Assembly (NCBI GenBank): GCA_044450785.1
Contig: JBIOJM010000137.1
Span: 1 to 24,039 of the forward strand
From: JBIOJM01 sp044450785
Lineage (GTDB): Bacteria; Planctomycetota; Planctomycetia; Isosphaerales; Isosphaeraceae
Reading direction: 5' to 3'
DNA length: 24,039 nt
This document shows, in pieces, positions 16,404 to 24,039 of the stretch (position 1 is the first letter of the stretch; each line of letters begins with the position of its first letter). The translations under genes were made by a program, and so were the position numbers. Below the pieces are notes generated by a model. That model had not been told where the DNA came from. It did not search any database and saw only the letters and a program-made list of their open reading frames with translations.

Positions 16404-16933
16404 ATGGACGCCCCGCTCGACCGGGAGATGCTTCGCAAGATGGATGCCTACTGGCGCGCCGCCAATTACCTGTCGGTCGGCCAGATCTATCTCTATGACA
16501 ATCCACTGCTGGCCGAGCCGCTCGCGCTCGAGCACGTCAAGCCCCGGCTGCTGGGCCACTGGGGGACCACGCCGGGGCAGAACTTCATTTACGTTCATCT
16601 CAATCGAATGATCCGCGAATACGATCTCGACATGATCTACATCTCCGGCCCCGGGCATGGGGGGCCGGCGCTGGTGCCAAGCTCGAGACGCTTACCGCCG
16701 TCCAGCTTCTCCGCGAGCAGGTCCCTGATCTCAAGGTCCGGGTCGTCAACGTGGTCGACCTCATGAAGCTCCAGCCGGCGACCGAGCACCCGCACGGGCT
16801 GGCCGACCACGAGTTCGACGTCCTGTTCACGAAGGACAAGCCGATCGATCACCGGCAGTACATCATCACGCATGGCGAGGACATGCCGGAGATCCGCGAC
16901 TGGAGGTGGACGGTGCCCGCGCGGGCGACCTGA
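16404..16933 (+). pseudogene. xfp: Phosphoketolase relic: three conserved islands joined
   Basis: ATG 16404 has AAGGAG seven bases upstream, formed by the ackA stop. Island 1 (16404 to about 16672) is the true N-terminus of xylulose-5-phosphate/fructose-6-phosphate phosphoketolase: MDAYWRAANYLSVGQIYLYD, LGHWGTTPGQNFIYVHLNR, YISGPGHGGPAL. Island 2, in another frame (about 16676-16850), is from the distant C-terminal half: LETLTAVQLLREQVPDLKVR, VVDLMKLQPATEHPHGL. Island 3 (about 16850-16910) is the extreme C-terminus: YIITHGEDMPEIRDW. Intact enzymes are near 790 residues; under 180 remain. The thiamine-diphosphate site and most of the active site are gone, and the first joint shifts frame, so no functional protein is expected. 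Confidence 0.88.
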
Positions 16934-17057
16934 GCGCGATATTATGGTACGGTCGGCTTCCCGCCCGCGGGCGAGCTTGCCTGGGATCGCCGATTGCGAT
17001 CGGACTACGAGCGCTTAGGCGACCGGCGGATGGAAACTTACCCAGGACCGAGCGATT

Positions 17058-17084
17058 GTAGGACGGATTGCCAATCCGTCCTAC
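17058..17084. repeat. 27-base perfect palindrome
   Basis: GTAGGACGGATTG, one base, then CAATCCGTCCTAC: 13-base arms around a single central base. It lies in the 212-bp gap between the phosphoketolase relic and the peptidase. It could form a terminator-like hairpin on either strand or be one copy of a dispersed palindromic repeat. No second copy occurs in this window. Confidence 0.75.
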
Positions 17085-17145
17085 GGTGAATTTGCATCTG
17101 CCGGTCGCCTTACTGATCAAGGTTCCACGAATTCAGGAGACACCG

Positions 17146-19236
17146 ATGACTTGCGGCTTGTTGTCTGGGCTATTCCTTCTGATGTTCAGTGTTCCGTTCG
17201 ATGCTAAGGGCGATGAGCCGGAGGACGCTTTCTCGTGGCTGGAGGAAATCACCGGCGAGAGACCGCTCACCTGGGTCAAGGAGCGAAACGCCGAGAGCAC
17301 CCGCGAGCTGACCGGAGCCGGCCAGTTCCAGGCCCTTGATCGCCGCTTGCTGGAGATCCTCGACTCCGACGCGCGCATCCCGACGATCTCGAAGCACGGC
17401 GCGTTTTATTACAACTTCTGGCGCGACGCCAAGAACCGCCGCGGAATCTGGCGGCGGACCACCTTGGAGGAATACCGCAAGCCGAAGCCCGCCTGGGAAG
17501 TCGTGCTCGACCTCGACGCTCTGGCGAAGCAAGAAAAGGAGAACTGGGTCTGGCGCGGAGCGCAGTTCTTGAAACCTGAGAACACGCTCATTCTGCTGTC
17601 GCTGTCGCGCGGAGGCGCCGATGCTTCGGTGGTTCGCGAGTTTGACGTTCCCTCCAAGTCGTTTGTCAAGGACGGCTACGCGCTTCCGGAGGCCAAGAGC
17701 CAGCTCGGCTGGCGCGGCACTGACAGTGTCTTTGTCGGCACCGACTTCGGGCCCGGTTCGCTCACGACCTCCGGATACCCACGGATCGTCAAGGAGTGGA
17801 AGCGTGGAACACCGCTGGAACAGGCCGCGCTCGTCTTCGAGGGAAAGCCCGGTGACATGAGCGTCTCCGCCGACCACGACTTCACACCAGGCTTCGAGCG
17901 CGACCTTGTCAGCCGGAGGCCGACGTTCTGGACCTCCGAGTATTTCCTGCGCCGCGCCGGCAAGCTGGTCCCGATCGTCAAGCCGGATGATGCCCTGGTT
18001 TATCTGCATCGCGAGTGGCTGCTCTTCCGGCTTCGCTCCGACTGGTCGATTGGCGGCAAGTCCTATCCGGCTGGTGGACTGATCGCGGCCGATCTCGAGT
18101 CGTTCCTGAAAGGAGATCGCACGTTCGAGGTGCTCTTCGAGCCGACCGAACGGAAGTCGCTGGCGGCGATCAGCTTCACTCGCCATCACATCTTGCTCAC
18201 CGAGCTCGACAACGTGCGGAGCCGCGTCGATGTCCTGACCCGCAAAGATGGACACTGGCTTCGCGAGCCGCTGCCGGGCCTGCCGGAACTCACTCACGCC
18301 ACTGTCCACGCGGTCGACGCCGAGGATTCCGACGACTACTTCCTCGAGACCACCGACTTCTTGACGCCAACCACGCTCGCGCTTGGCACCGCCGGTGGTG
18401 GTCCGGCGGAGGCGCTCAAGCAGCTTCCCGTCTTCTTTGACGCCAAGGGATTGACGGTCACTCAGCATGAAGCGACCTCGAAGGACGGCACTCGCGTTCC
18501 CTATTTCGAGATCGCTCGCAAGGACCTGGTCAAGGATGGCCGCAACCCGACGTTGTTGTACGGCTATGGCGGGTTCGAGATTCCGATGCTGCCGGCCTAT
18601 CGGCCCACGATCGGAGCGGCCTGGCTGGAGAAGGGAGGCGTCTACGTGGTCGCCAACATCCGGGGCGGCGGCGAATTTGGGCCGAAATGGCATCGAGCGG
18701 CGCTCAAGGCCGATCGGTACCGGGCCTACGATGACTTCATCGCGGTGGCCGAAGACCTGATCGGGCGGAAGGTGACCTCACCTGCCAAGCTGGGAATCGA
18801 GGGACGAAGCAACGGCGGTCTCTTGATGGGTAACATGCTCACGCGCCGTCCCGACCTGTTCGGCGCGATCGTGTGCGGATCGCCGCTGCTCGACATGAAG
18901 CGTTACAATCACCTGCTCGCCGGCGCGAGCTGGATGGGCGAGTACGGCAATCCCGACCTGCCCGAGGAGTGGGCGTATATCCAGACGTTCTCGCCCTATC
19001 ATAACGTCAAGCGCTCGGTGAAGTATCCGCGCACGCTGTTCACGACCTCGACCCGCGACGACCGCGTCCACCCCGGCCACGCGCGCAAGATGGTGGCCAA
19101 GATGAGGGAGCAGGGCCATGACGTCGTCTACTACGAGAACATCGAGGGCGGCCACTCCGCGGCCGCCGACAACAAACAGGCGGCGTTCATGGACGCGCTG
19201 GCGTTCACGTTCTTGTGGAAGGAGCTGAAGAAATAG
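17146..19236 (+). CDS. Secreted prolyl oligopeptidase family serine peptidase (S9A)
   Basis: 696 residues from ATG 17146 with AGGAGA seven bases upstream; the open frame extends back to 17068, but that start lies inside the palindrome. A signal peptide (MTCGLLSGLFLLMFSVPFD, likely cut near AKG) is followed by the S9 N-terminal segment (DAFSWLEEITGERPLTWVKE), the beta-propeller and the alpha/beta-hydrolase domain. The catalytic triad is visible: Ser555 in EGRSNGGLL, an Asp at 638-639 in TRDDRVHPGHA and His670 in EGGHSAAAD. YGYGGFEIPMLPAYRP and VANIRGGGEFGPKWH are typical of the family. Length is normal (about 700). It would cleave short peptides after proline, or after another preferred residue, outside the cytoplasm. 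It stands alone; the gene 26 bp after its stop is convergent. Confidence 0.95.
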   Translation: MTCGLLSGLFLLMFSVPFDAKGDEPEDAFSWLEEITGERPLTWVKERNAESTRELTGAGQFQALDRRLLEILDSDARIPTISKHGAFYYNFWRDAKNRRGIWRRTTLEEYRKPKPAWEVVLDLDALAKQEKENWVWRGAQFLKPENTLILLSLSRGGADASVVREFDVPSKSFVKDGYALPEAKSQLGWRGTDSVFVGTDFGPGSLTTSGYPRIVKEWKRGTPLEQAALVFEGKPGDMSVSADHDFTPGFERDLVSRRPTFWTSEYFLRRAGKLVPIVKPDDALVYLHREWLLFRLRSDWSIGGKSYPAGGLIAADLESFLKGDRTFEVLFEPTERKSLAAISFTRHHILLTELDNVRSRVDVLTRKDGHWLREPLPGLPELTHATVHAVDAEDSDDYFLETTDFLTPTTLALGTAGGGPAEALKQLPVFFDAKGLTVTQHEATSKDGTRVPYFEIARKDLVKDGRNPTLLYGYGGFEIPMLPAYRPTIGAAWLEKGGVYVVANIRGGGEFGPKWHRAALKADRYRAYDDFIAVAEDLIGRKVTSPAKLGIEGRSNGGLLMGNMLTRRPDLFGAIVCGSPLLDMKRYNHLLAGASWMGEYGNPDLPEEWAYIQTFSPYHNVKRSVKYPRTLFTTSTRDDRVHPGHARKMVAKMREQGHDVVYYENIEGGHSAAADNKQAAFMDALAFTFLWKELKK

Positions 19237-19262
19237 ACGACTCAGAGCGTCACATCGACGGC

Positions 19263-19682
19263 TCAAGAGCTTTTTGACAAGGGTTTGCCGATTTCCCAAT
19301 GGTGTCCGAACGGATCGACGATTCGTCCCAGGCGCCAGCCATACTGGTTGCTGACGGGCCAAACCACGGTGGCTCCCGACGCGACGGCCCGTTCGAAAGC
19401 GGCATCCGGATCTTCCACGATCATCACCATCCGCACGGAACCACCGCCGAGCGACTCGGGGCTGAAGTTGAGGTGCTCCGGAGACTCGTCAGCGACCCAG
19501 AATTCGGCTGCCCCCACGGACAGCCGAGCGACCACCTCTCCACTCTCGCCGTCAAGGCGGAACAGCTCGCGAGCTCCGAACGCCGCCTTGTAGAACACGA
19601 TCGCGCTCGCCCCGCGTCGAACCGAGAGCATCGGGGCAATCGCGGTCTTCGGGTCGCTGGCGCTCTCCCGGTCATGGCTCAT
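19263..19682 (-). CDS. VOC-family (glyoxalase/PhnB-like) protein
   Basis: 139 residues, start ATG at 19682 with GAGGAG about eight bases upstream. It shows the paired beta-alpha-beta-beta-beta units of the vicinal-oxygen-chelate superfamily: ASAIVFYKAAFGARELFRLD, GAAEFWVADESPEHLNF, RMVMIVEDPDAAFERAVASG and VDPFGHHWEIGKP at the end. This is the PhnB/bleomycin-resistance-like branch, whose members range from lyases and dioxygenases to binding proteins. No substrate can be assigned. It is convergent with the peptidase gene, 26 bp apart. Confidence 0.9.
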   Translation of the reverse strand: MSHDRESASDPKTAIAPMLSVRRGASAIVFYKAAFGARELFRLDGESGEVVARLSVGAAEFWVADESPEHLNFSPESLGGGSVRMVMIVEDPDAAFERAVASGATVVWPVSNQYGWRLGRIVDPFGHHWEIGKPLSKSS

Positions 19683-19799
19683 GGGAAGTCTCCTCGCTCG
19701 CTGGCTTCATTGCCCGCGGCTGGACATTATGACTTGTGACGAACCGAGCGTGTCAAGGCGTCGGCCCACGTCGCCCGGCGCTGGCTCGCTCCAATGGGG

Positions 19800-19819
19800 C
19801 CACGACAAAGGAGTCGTGG
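19800..19819. repeat. Hairpin CCACGAC-AAAGGA-GTCGTGG, copy 1
   Basis: A perfect 7-bp stem with a six-base loop, preceded by CAATGGGG. A second copy lies at 20838-20855 with the same flank (about 28 bases alike, one difference). A diverged relative with different but still complementary arms is at 19963-19989. Confidence 0.65.
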
Positions 19820-19962
19820 AAGCCCGCAACGCTTCACGCTCCACGAGGGTTCCTTTTTTCTTCCATGCGCAGGTCGAGTCGTGGGAGATCGAGGCGAGAA
19901 CCGGATCGTCGTTGGTCGATCAATTCCTGCTTGAGATCGGTGAACATCGGTGGGAAATCGTG

Positions 19963-19989
19963 GTGGGACAAACGCAGGAGTCGTCCCAC
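19963..19989. repeat. Related hairpin with changed arms
   Basis: GTGGGAC and GTCCCAC flank a core that shares GACAAA and GGAGTCGT with the 19800 hairpin. The arm sequence differs, yet pairing is kept. Nearby, GGGACAAA recurs twice at about 20092-20110. Confidence 0.45.
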
Positions 19990-20201
19990 GAGGTATTTTG
20001 GTCCGTCGTGGACGCGCCGGTCTGATCGGATCTCACTGCGATCTCGTGATATGTGGATCCAGTTGGGCAGCTTGGAAGGCGTGACGGGCGTGGGACAAAG
20101 TGGGACAAAATGGGGCCATTCGAGGGTTTTTCGAGCATGTGTACACCGCTGTACGGGGCCGGCCGGGGCACCGGCCTTGGGCAAGGTCGGAAGGATGTAA
20201 C

Positions 20202-20235
20202 GCGGAAGGATGAAGGATGAAGGCGGAAGGATGAG
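20202..20235. repeat. Purine-rich GGATGAAGGATGAA repeat, single arm
   Basis: GCGGAAGGATGAAGGATGAA and the following GGCGGAAGGATGAG combine the GGATGAA unit of the 10284 inverted repeat with the GGCGGAAG unit of the palindrome inside the helicase gene. This links the two as one repeat type. No complementary arm lies close by. Confidence 0.65.
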
Positions 20236-20686
20236 TCAGACAGGTCCTTCTCGTTGCGCACTCTCAGGAACGGGCCACAAATATCGTCCCTGATCGGCGA
20301 CGACGCCAGAATAGCCGTGATCAACTCCTCTTATCCCGTGGCGCACCCCTCAATATTCTTGACCGGTGTCAAGTCCCGGATCAACGCCAGGATTCGCCGC
20401 AACTGCAACGGGCTCTTTATTTTGTGTACTGATCACATCTTCATGGAAATTGGCTTCGTTCGTATCATTTCCGCCTGGACGCGCGAATGCGTTCGCCCTC
20501 GCGGCTCTGGCAGAACGGAGAGCTTACGTACCCTGGGCGCGCACCTTTAGCTATTTCGTCTATATACATTATGCGGACGTTCTGCAGATTTGGAGATGTA
20601 AGTTTGGGTATAGCCGAACAGAACATTATATTGAGTAGTAAGTTGCGAAATCTATCGCGCCTTCCAAAATGACCATTGCGCGGATC

Positions 20687-20712
20687 GATTGACCGCTCAG
20701 GTTCGGTCAATC
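20687..20712. repeat. Inverted repeat GATTGACC/GGTCAATC
   Basis: Perfect 8-base arms around a ten-base spacer, at the border of the AT-richer patch. It could be an operator or a hairpin. No gene starts within 400 bp downstream, so a regulatory role is unsupported. Confidence 0.5.
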
Positions 20713-20837
20713 CTTATCGAACAGACCCTCGACGGCCCTCCGACCACCCACGCCGAAGGACTGAAGAGGCTGACGACGGTCAATTCCCAACAATTGGAGG
20801 ATGTCTCCCTCATGGCCGCGTTAAGTATCAATGGGCC

Positions 20838-20855
20838 CACGACAAAGGAGTCGTG
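20838..20855. repeat. Hairpin CACGAC-AAAGGA-GTCGTG, copy 2, followed by GACAAC repeats
   Basis: Second copy of the 19800 hairpin with a matching upstream flank (CAATGGGCC). It is followed at 20857-20879 by degenerate CTGACAAC-type units, which are the reverse complement of the GTTGTCAG repeat at 15576-15591. Confidence 0.65.
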
Positions 20856-21180
20856 ACTGACAACCGACAACTGCCAACTCACCAGGGAGAGCCGGCGGCG
20901 GTTTCCAGCAATGATTGGCAACCGGCAAGTCACCGAGGCCGAGGCCGCCGCGAGCGCACAACGTCATCGCAGGGCCATCCGCCGCACGAAGGCCAGCGAT
21001 GCCCGCCCTTCGAGCCCATCCTGGCTCTTCCTCACGGAGGCGCTTTCACACCCGTAGGTACTTGCTGTTTGTACACGATCATGATAGTGTGCCATAAAGG
21101 TTCGCGCCAAGCAGTATGGCGAAGCCGGCCAGCGTTTTCGGGCAAAGGGCGCTCAGCAAAGTGGCGCGGCGGGCGGCGAA

Positions 21181-24039
21181 GTGACAATCGACGAGATTCT
21201 CCGACACCTGGCGGACGGGGCGACCCTCGAGGGGCCGCACTGGACCGAGCCGGTCAAAGTACTGGTGGTCAAGGCTCGCGGTACGCGCGTGGATGTGCAG
21301 GCGGTCGGGCTGCACACCAAGCGGCTCTGGAACAAGCTCCTCAAGGCCGAAGACTTCGACGGCGCGATCAAGATCACACAGGCCGGCGAGCTGGCCGCGC
21401 TCACCGGCAACGCGACGCACTTCCGCCTTGCCGCCGAAGCCCACCGCATCCGGCTGGCCTTTCAGTACGACCCACATTTCGCCGTGTCCGTATCGCAGGT
21501 TGATCCATTGCCTCACCAGATGGACGCGGTTTACTCGCACCTGCTGACGCAGCCCCAGATCCGCTTCCTGATCGCCGACGACCCCGGCGCCGGCAAGACG
21601 ATCATGGCAGGGCTCACTCTCAAGGAGCTCAAGTTCCGAGGGCTGGTCGAGCGGACGCTGATCGTCACTCCGGCCAACCTGACGGACCAGTGGCGGCGCG
21701 AACTTCAAGACAAGTTCGGCGAGACCTTCACGGTCGTCAACCGGGGCACGGTGGGAGCCGCCTACGCGCGTAACGTCTGGGACGACAATCCCCAGTGCAT
21801 CACGTCAATCGACTTCGTCGCCCGACAGGACGACATCCTCAACCTAATGCGCGACGTGCGCTGGGATCTGTGCGTGGTCGACGAGGCCCACAAGATGGCC
21901 GCGTACCGATATGGCCAAAAAGTCAACAAGACCCAGCGCTACGAATTCGGCGAGTTTTTGCGAGACCGCACCGACCACTTCCTGTTCCTGACCGGCACTC
22001 CGCACAAGGGTGACCCGGACAACTTCGCCCTGCTGCTGCAACTGCTCGATAAGGATCTGTACGTCACGGGCGACATCCTGGCCGAAGCCAGCGCCCAGGA
22101 CGAAAACCGGATCATGATCCGCCGACTCAAGGAAGACATGAAGAGGTTTGACGGCTCGCCCTGTTTCCCGCCCCGTAAGGTTCAGACGCTCCCGTACAAA
22201 CTCACGCCCGAGGAATTGGCCCTGTACGAAGCCGTCACCGATTACGTGCGGAACAACTTTCAACGCGCCGAAGCCGCCGAGAACCGCAACGTCGGCCTGG
22301 CCCTCACCGTCCTCCAGCGCCGGCTGGCTTCCAGCATGGCGGCGATCCGCCTTTCGCTGGGACGACGGCTCAAGCGGCTCAGGGACCTGCAAAAACTCGG
22401 CAAGCTCAAGCAGGAGTATGGTGAGCTGCCCGAGGACCTTGATGACCTGCCGGAAGCGGAGCGCTGGCACTTCGAGGACGACCTCGTGGAACGCCTGACC
22501 ATGGCCGGGACGATGGCCGAATTGGAGACCGAGATCGAAGAGCTCGAACGGCTTGTCAATCTCGCCAAGACCAACGAGAAGAACGTCCCCGAGACGAAGT
22601 TCGAGGAGCTTCGCAGCGTCGTCTCCCAGCACGTCTCGGGCAGGGACGAGCGGTTGCTGGTCTTCACGGAACACAAGGACACGCTCGATTTCCTGGTCCG
22701 CAAGCTGACGGATCTGGGCTTCCACTGCTGCACAATCCATGGCGGGATGTCGCTCGAAAAACGGATCGACGCCGAGCGCGAGTTCTTCGAGCGAAAGCCC
22801 TCGGTAATGGTCGCCACGGAAGCAGCGGGCGAAGGCATCAACCTCCAGTTCTGCTCGCTGATGGTGAACTACGACATCCCGTGGAACCCCAACCGGCTCG
22901 AGCAGCGGATGGGGCGCATTCACCGCTACAAGCAGGAACGGGAGGTCATGATCTTCAACCTCGTCGCCAAGAACACGCGCGAAGGCGAGGTCATGGACCG
23001 GCTCCTTCGCAAGCTCGAGGACATGCGGAAGGCGCTGGGCAGCGACCGGGTGTACGACGTCATCGGCGAGATTATGCCCGCGCCGAAGTTCGACTCTCTG
23101 ATGAAGGATTGGCTCACCAAGCGCCGCACGATGGTGGAGATCCTCGCGGACATCGACCTTCAGACCGACGAGACTCAGGTGGCCCGCATCCGGGCCGACA
23201 TGCATGACCGTTCGCTCGGCTCCCGCTACATCGACCTTTCCAGGCTCGATGCTGACCGGCAGAAAAGCAAAGAGCAGCGGCTCATGCCCGAATACATCGA
23301 GAAGTTCTTCGTCGAAGCCTACCGCTCGTTCGGCGGCACCATAACAAGGGCGGAAGAAGGAGGGCGGAAGAAGGAGGAGAACCGCGTCGGGCCGGTCGCG
23401 TCCTCCGCCCTCCGCCCTCATTCTTCCGTCTTTTGCATCAGTCGTGTTCCACCAGACCTCCGGAAACTGCCCGAGGCCATCGAACGGCGGTTCGGCAAGA
23501 TCGGCCAGTCGTACCCGAAGATCACGTTCGACAAGGAGCAGTCACAGGGTTACTCCGAGGTCGAATTCGTGGGCCCCGGCCATCCTCTGTTCGAGGGCGT
23601 CGTCGAGCGAGTGCTCCGCGACTACGGCGGCTCGCTCAGAGAGGGCGCCGTCTTCTACAACGCCGAAACCACGTCAGCCACGGTTCTTTGGCTCCTCAAG
23701 TGCGGTGTTGAAGATGGCCGAGGGCAAACCATCGGCGAGCGGCTGGTGGCCGTCCATTGCACCGACAATCGTTTCCGCAAAAGCCAGCCGTATGCACTCC
23801 TAGACCTCAAAGCCCCGGAGAACCCCACAGAGGTTCCTTCGCTTGTCCGGCAGACGGCCACGAGCGAGGACGTGGTGATCGACTGGTCGCTCGACCAAGT
23901 GACGCCGGAATACTTCGCCGAGATCAACGAACGCCGCGGTCGCGAGCTTGGCATCAAGGAAAAGTACGTCCGCAAGTCGCTCCAGTACTTGATCGGCGAG
24001 TCGGTCAAGAAGATCGCCAAGTATGACCAGCAGATAAGA
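21181..24039 (+). CDS. SNF2/DEAH-type helicase, cut by the window end, with an in-frame palindromic insertion
   Basis: 953 codons without a stop, running off the right edge. GTG 21181 is the only usable start after in-frame stops at 21082-21087 and gives a plausible N-terminus (VTIDEILRHLADGATLEGPH). Helicase motifs in order: Q-like PLPHQMDAV; Walker A DDPGAGKTIMAGL (Lys139); LIVTPANLTDQW; DEAH (234-237); TGTPHKG near 271; LLVFTEHKDTLDFL near 487; ATEAAGEGINLQ; and RLEQRMGRIHRYKQ near 570-582. A coiled segment lies around 390-470. The C-terminal part contains residues 721-752, which are encoded by an inverted repeat. Large SNF2-like helicases of this type occur in anti-phage islands (DISARM and DUF1156/DUF499-type clusters), but the deciding neighbours lie beyond the window. 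A 525-residue antisense open frame opposite it is a shadow. Confidence 0.9.
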   Translation, partial: MTIDEILRHLADGATLEGPHWTEPVKVLVVKARGTRVDVQAVGLHTKRLWNKLLKAEDFDGAIKITQAGELAALTGNATHFRLAAEAHRIRLAFQYDPHFAVSVSQVDPLPHQMDAVYSHLLTQPQIRFLIADDPGAGKTIMAGLTLKELKFRGLVERTLIVTPANLTDQWRRELQDKFGETFTVVNRGTVGAAYARNVWDDNPQCITSIDFVARQDDILNLMRDVRWDLCVVDEAHKMAAYRYGQKVNKTQRYEFGEFLRDRTDHFLFLTGTPHKGDPDNFALLLQLLDKDLYVTGDILAEASAQDENRIMIRRLKEDMKRFDGSPCFPPRKVQTLPYKLTPEELALYEAVTDYVRNNFQRAEAAENRNVGLALTVLQRRLASSMAAIRLSLGRRLKRLRDLQKLGKLKQEYGELPEDLDDLPEAERWHFEDDLVERLTMAGTMAELETEIEELERLVNLAKTNEKNVPETKFEELRSVVSQHVSGRDERLLVFTEHKDTLDFLVRKLTDLGFHCCTIHGGMSLEKRIDAEREFFERKPSVMVATEAAGEGINLQFCSLMVNYDIPWNPNRLEQRMGRIHRYKQEREVMIFNLVAKNTREGEVMDRLLRKLEDMRKALGSDRVYDVIGEIMPAPKFDSLMKDWLTKRRTMVEILADIDLQTDETQVARIRADMHDRSLGSRYIDLSRLDADRQKSKEQRLMPEYIEKFFVEAYRSFGGTITRAEEGGRKKEENRVGPVASSALRPHSSVFCISRVPPDLRKLPEAIERRFGKIGQSYPKITFDKEQSQGYSEVEFVGPGHPLFEGVVERVLRDYGGSLREGAVFYNAETTSATVLWLLKCGVEDGRGQTIGERLVAVHCTDNRFRKSQPYALLDLKAPENPTEVPSLVRQTATSEDVVIDWSLDQVTPEYFAEINERRGRELGIKEKYVRKSLQYLIGESVKKIAKYDQQIR
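23346..23433. repeat. 88-bp imperfect palindrome within the helicase coding sequence
   Basis: A 33-base left arm (23346-23378, units GGCGGAAGAAGGA) and a 33-base right arm (23401-23433, TCCTCCGCCC to CGTCTTT) are largely complementary around a 22-base centre. The frame is open through it. It adds about 32 Arg/Glu/Lys/Ser-rich residues between YRSFGGT and ISRVPPDLR, two stretches that I expect to be closer together in relatives. Confidence 0.8.

Larger units (their letters stand above)
19683..21180. other. 1.5-kb stretch without a convincing gene
   Basis: No open frame here has recognisable protein similarity or a believable start. It contains several hairpins and repeats, listed separately, and a locally AT-richer patch around 20540-20680 in an otherwise GC-rich window. 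The last 90 bases before GTG 21181 carry in-frame stop codons at 21082-21087 and should include the helicase promoter, which I cannot place. The mixture suggests worn insertion or recombination debris at the edge of a mobile or defence region. Confidence 0.5.

Noticed and set aside
17170..18693. 507-codon open frame on the minus strand
   Set aside because: Antisense to the prolyl oligopeptidase gene and without recognisable protein features.
18802..18816. GRSNGG instead of GGSNGG at the peptidase nucleophile
   Set aside because: The position before the serine varies within the S9 family, so this is not a sign of lost activity.
19681..20025. 114-codon open frame across the hairpin region
   Set aside because: It overlaps the start of the VOC gene, has no ribosome site and runs through repeats.
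20676..21503. 275-codon open frame overlapping the helicase start
   Set aside because: Its second half is the helicase sequence in the wrong frame, and the first half is Arg/Gly/Pro-rich with no similarity.
21844..23421. 525-codon open frame on the minus strand
   Set aside because: It is exactly antisense to the helicase, whose frame carries all conserved motifs; long antisense frames are common in GC-rich DNA.

Overview
The window reads as chromosomal DNA of a high-GC planctomycete, probably Isosphaeraceae-like. This is inferred from gene types typical of that group: ECF sigma factors with long C-terminal extensions, a sigma/Ser-Thr-kinase pair whose kinase carries WD40 repeats, a Uma2-type protein, very large secreted proteins, and short purine-rich repeats at gene ends. 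No rRNA, tRNA or CRISPR array was found.

Layout. 232-3871 (+): a sigma factor fused through a membrane helix to a polysaccharide-export (SLBB) region, a fumarylacetoacetate-hydrolase-family enzyme and a Uma2 protein, then a small coding relic and heptamer repeats. 3987-4961 (-): a TPR protein, probably a lipoprotein. It is divergent from 5378-9454 (+), a 1358-residue secreted protein with an unusually structured leader (three hairpins at 5251-5375), which is followed by a sugar-phosphate-isomerase-like gene. A strong inverted repeat at 10284-10372 separates that gene from the convergent unit 15341-10370 (-): an ECF sigma factor overlapping a 1439-residue membrane kinase/WD40 protein. 15715-16933 (+) holds two adjacent gene relics, acetate kinase and phosphoketolase, each missing its middle. 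17146-19236 (+) is a secreted prolyl oligopeptidase and 19263-19682 (-) a VOC-family protein. 19683-21180 is 1.5 kb without a convincing gene but with several hairpins and repeats. 21181 to the right edge (+) is a SNF2-type helicase, cut by the window end, of the kind often found in anti-phage islands.

How the parts relate. The sigma/kinase pair is probably co-translated and forms a signalling unit. The two relics once encoded consecutive steps (xylulose-5-phosphate to acetyl phosphate to acetate plus ATP) and appear to have decayed together. The most unusual item is an 88-bp imperfect palindrome of a purine-rich repeat type that sits in frame inside the helicase and is read as protein; related repeats occur in two non-coding places in the window. 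The best lead for an undescribed system is the helicase and whatever follows it beyond the right edge, together with the sigma-SLBB fusion and the hairpin leader.
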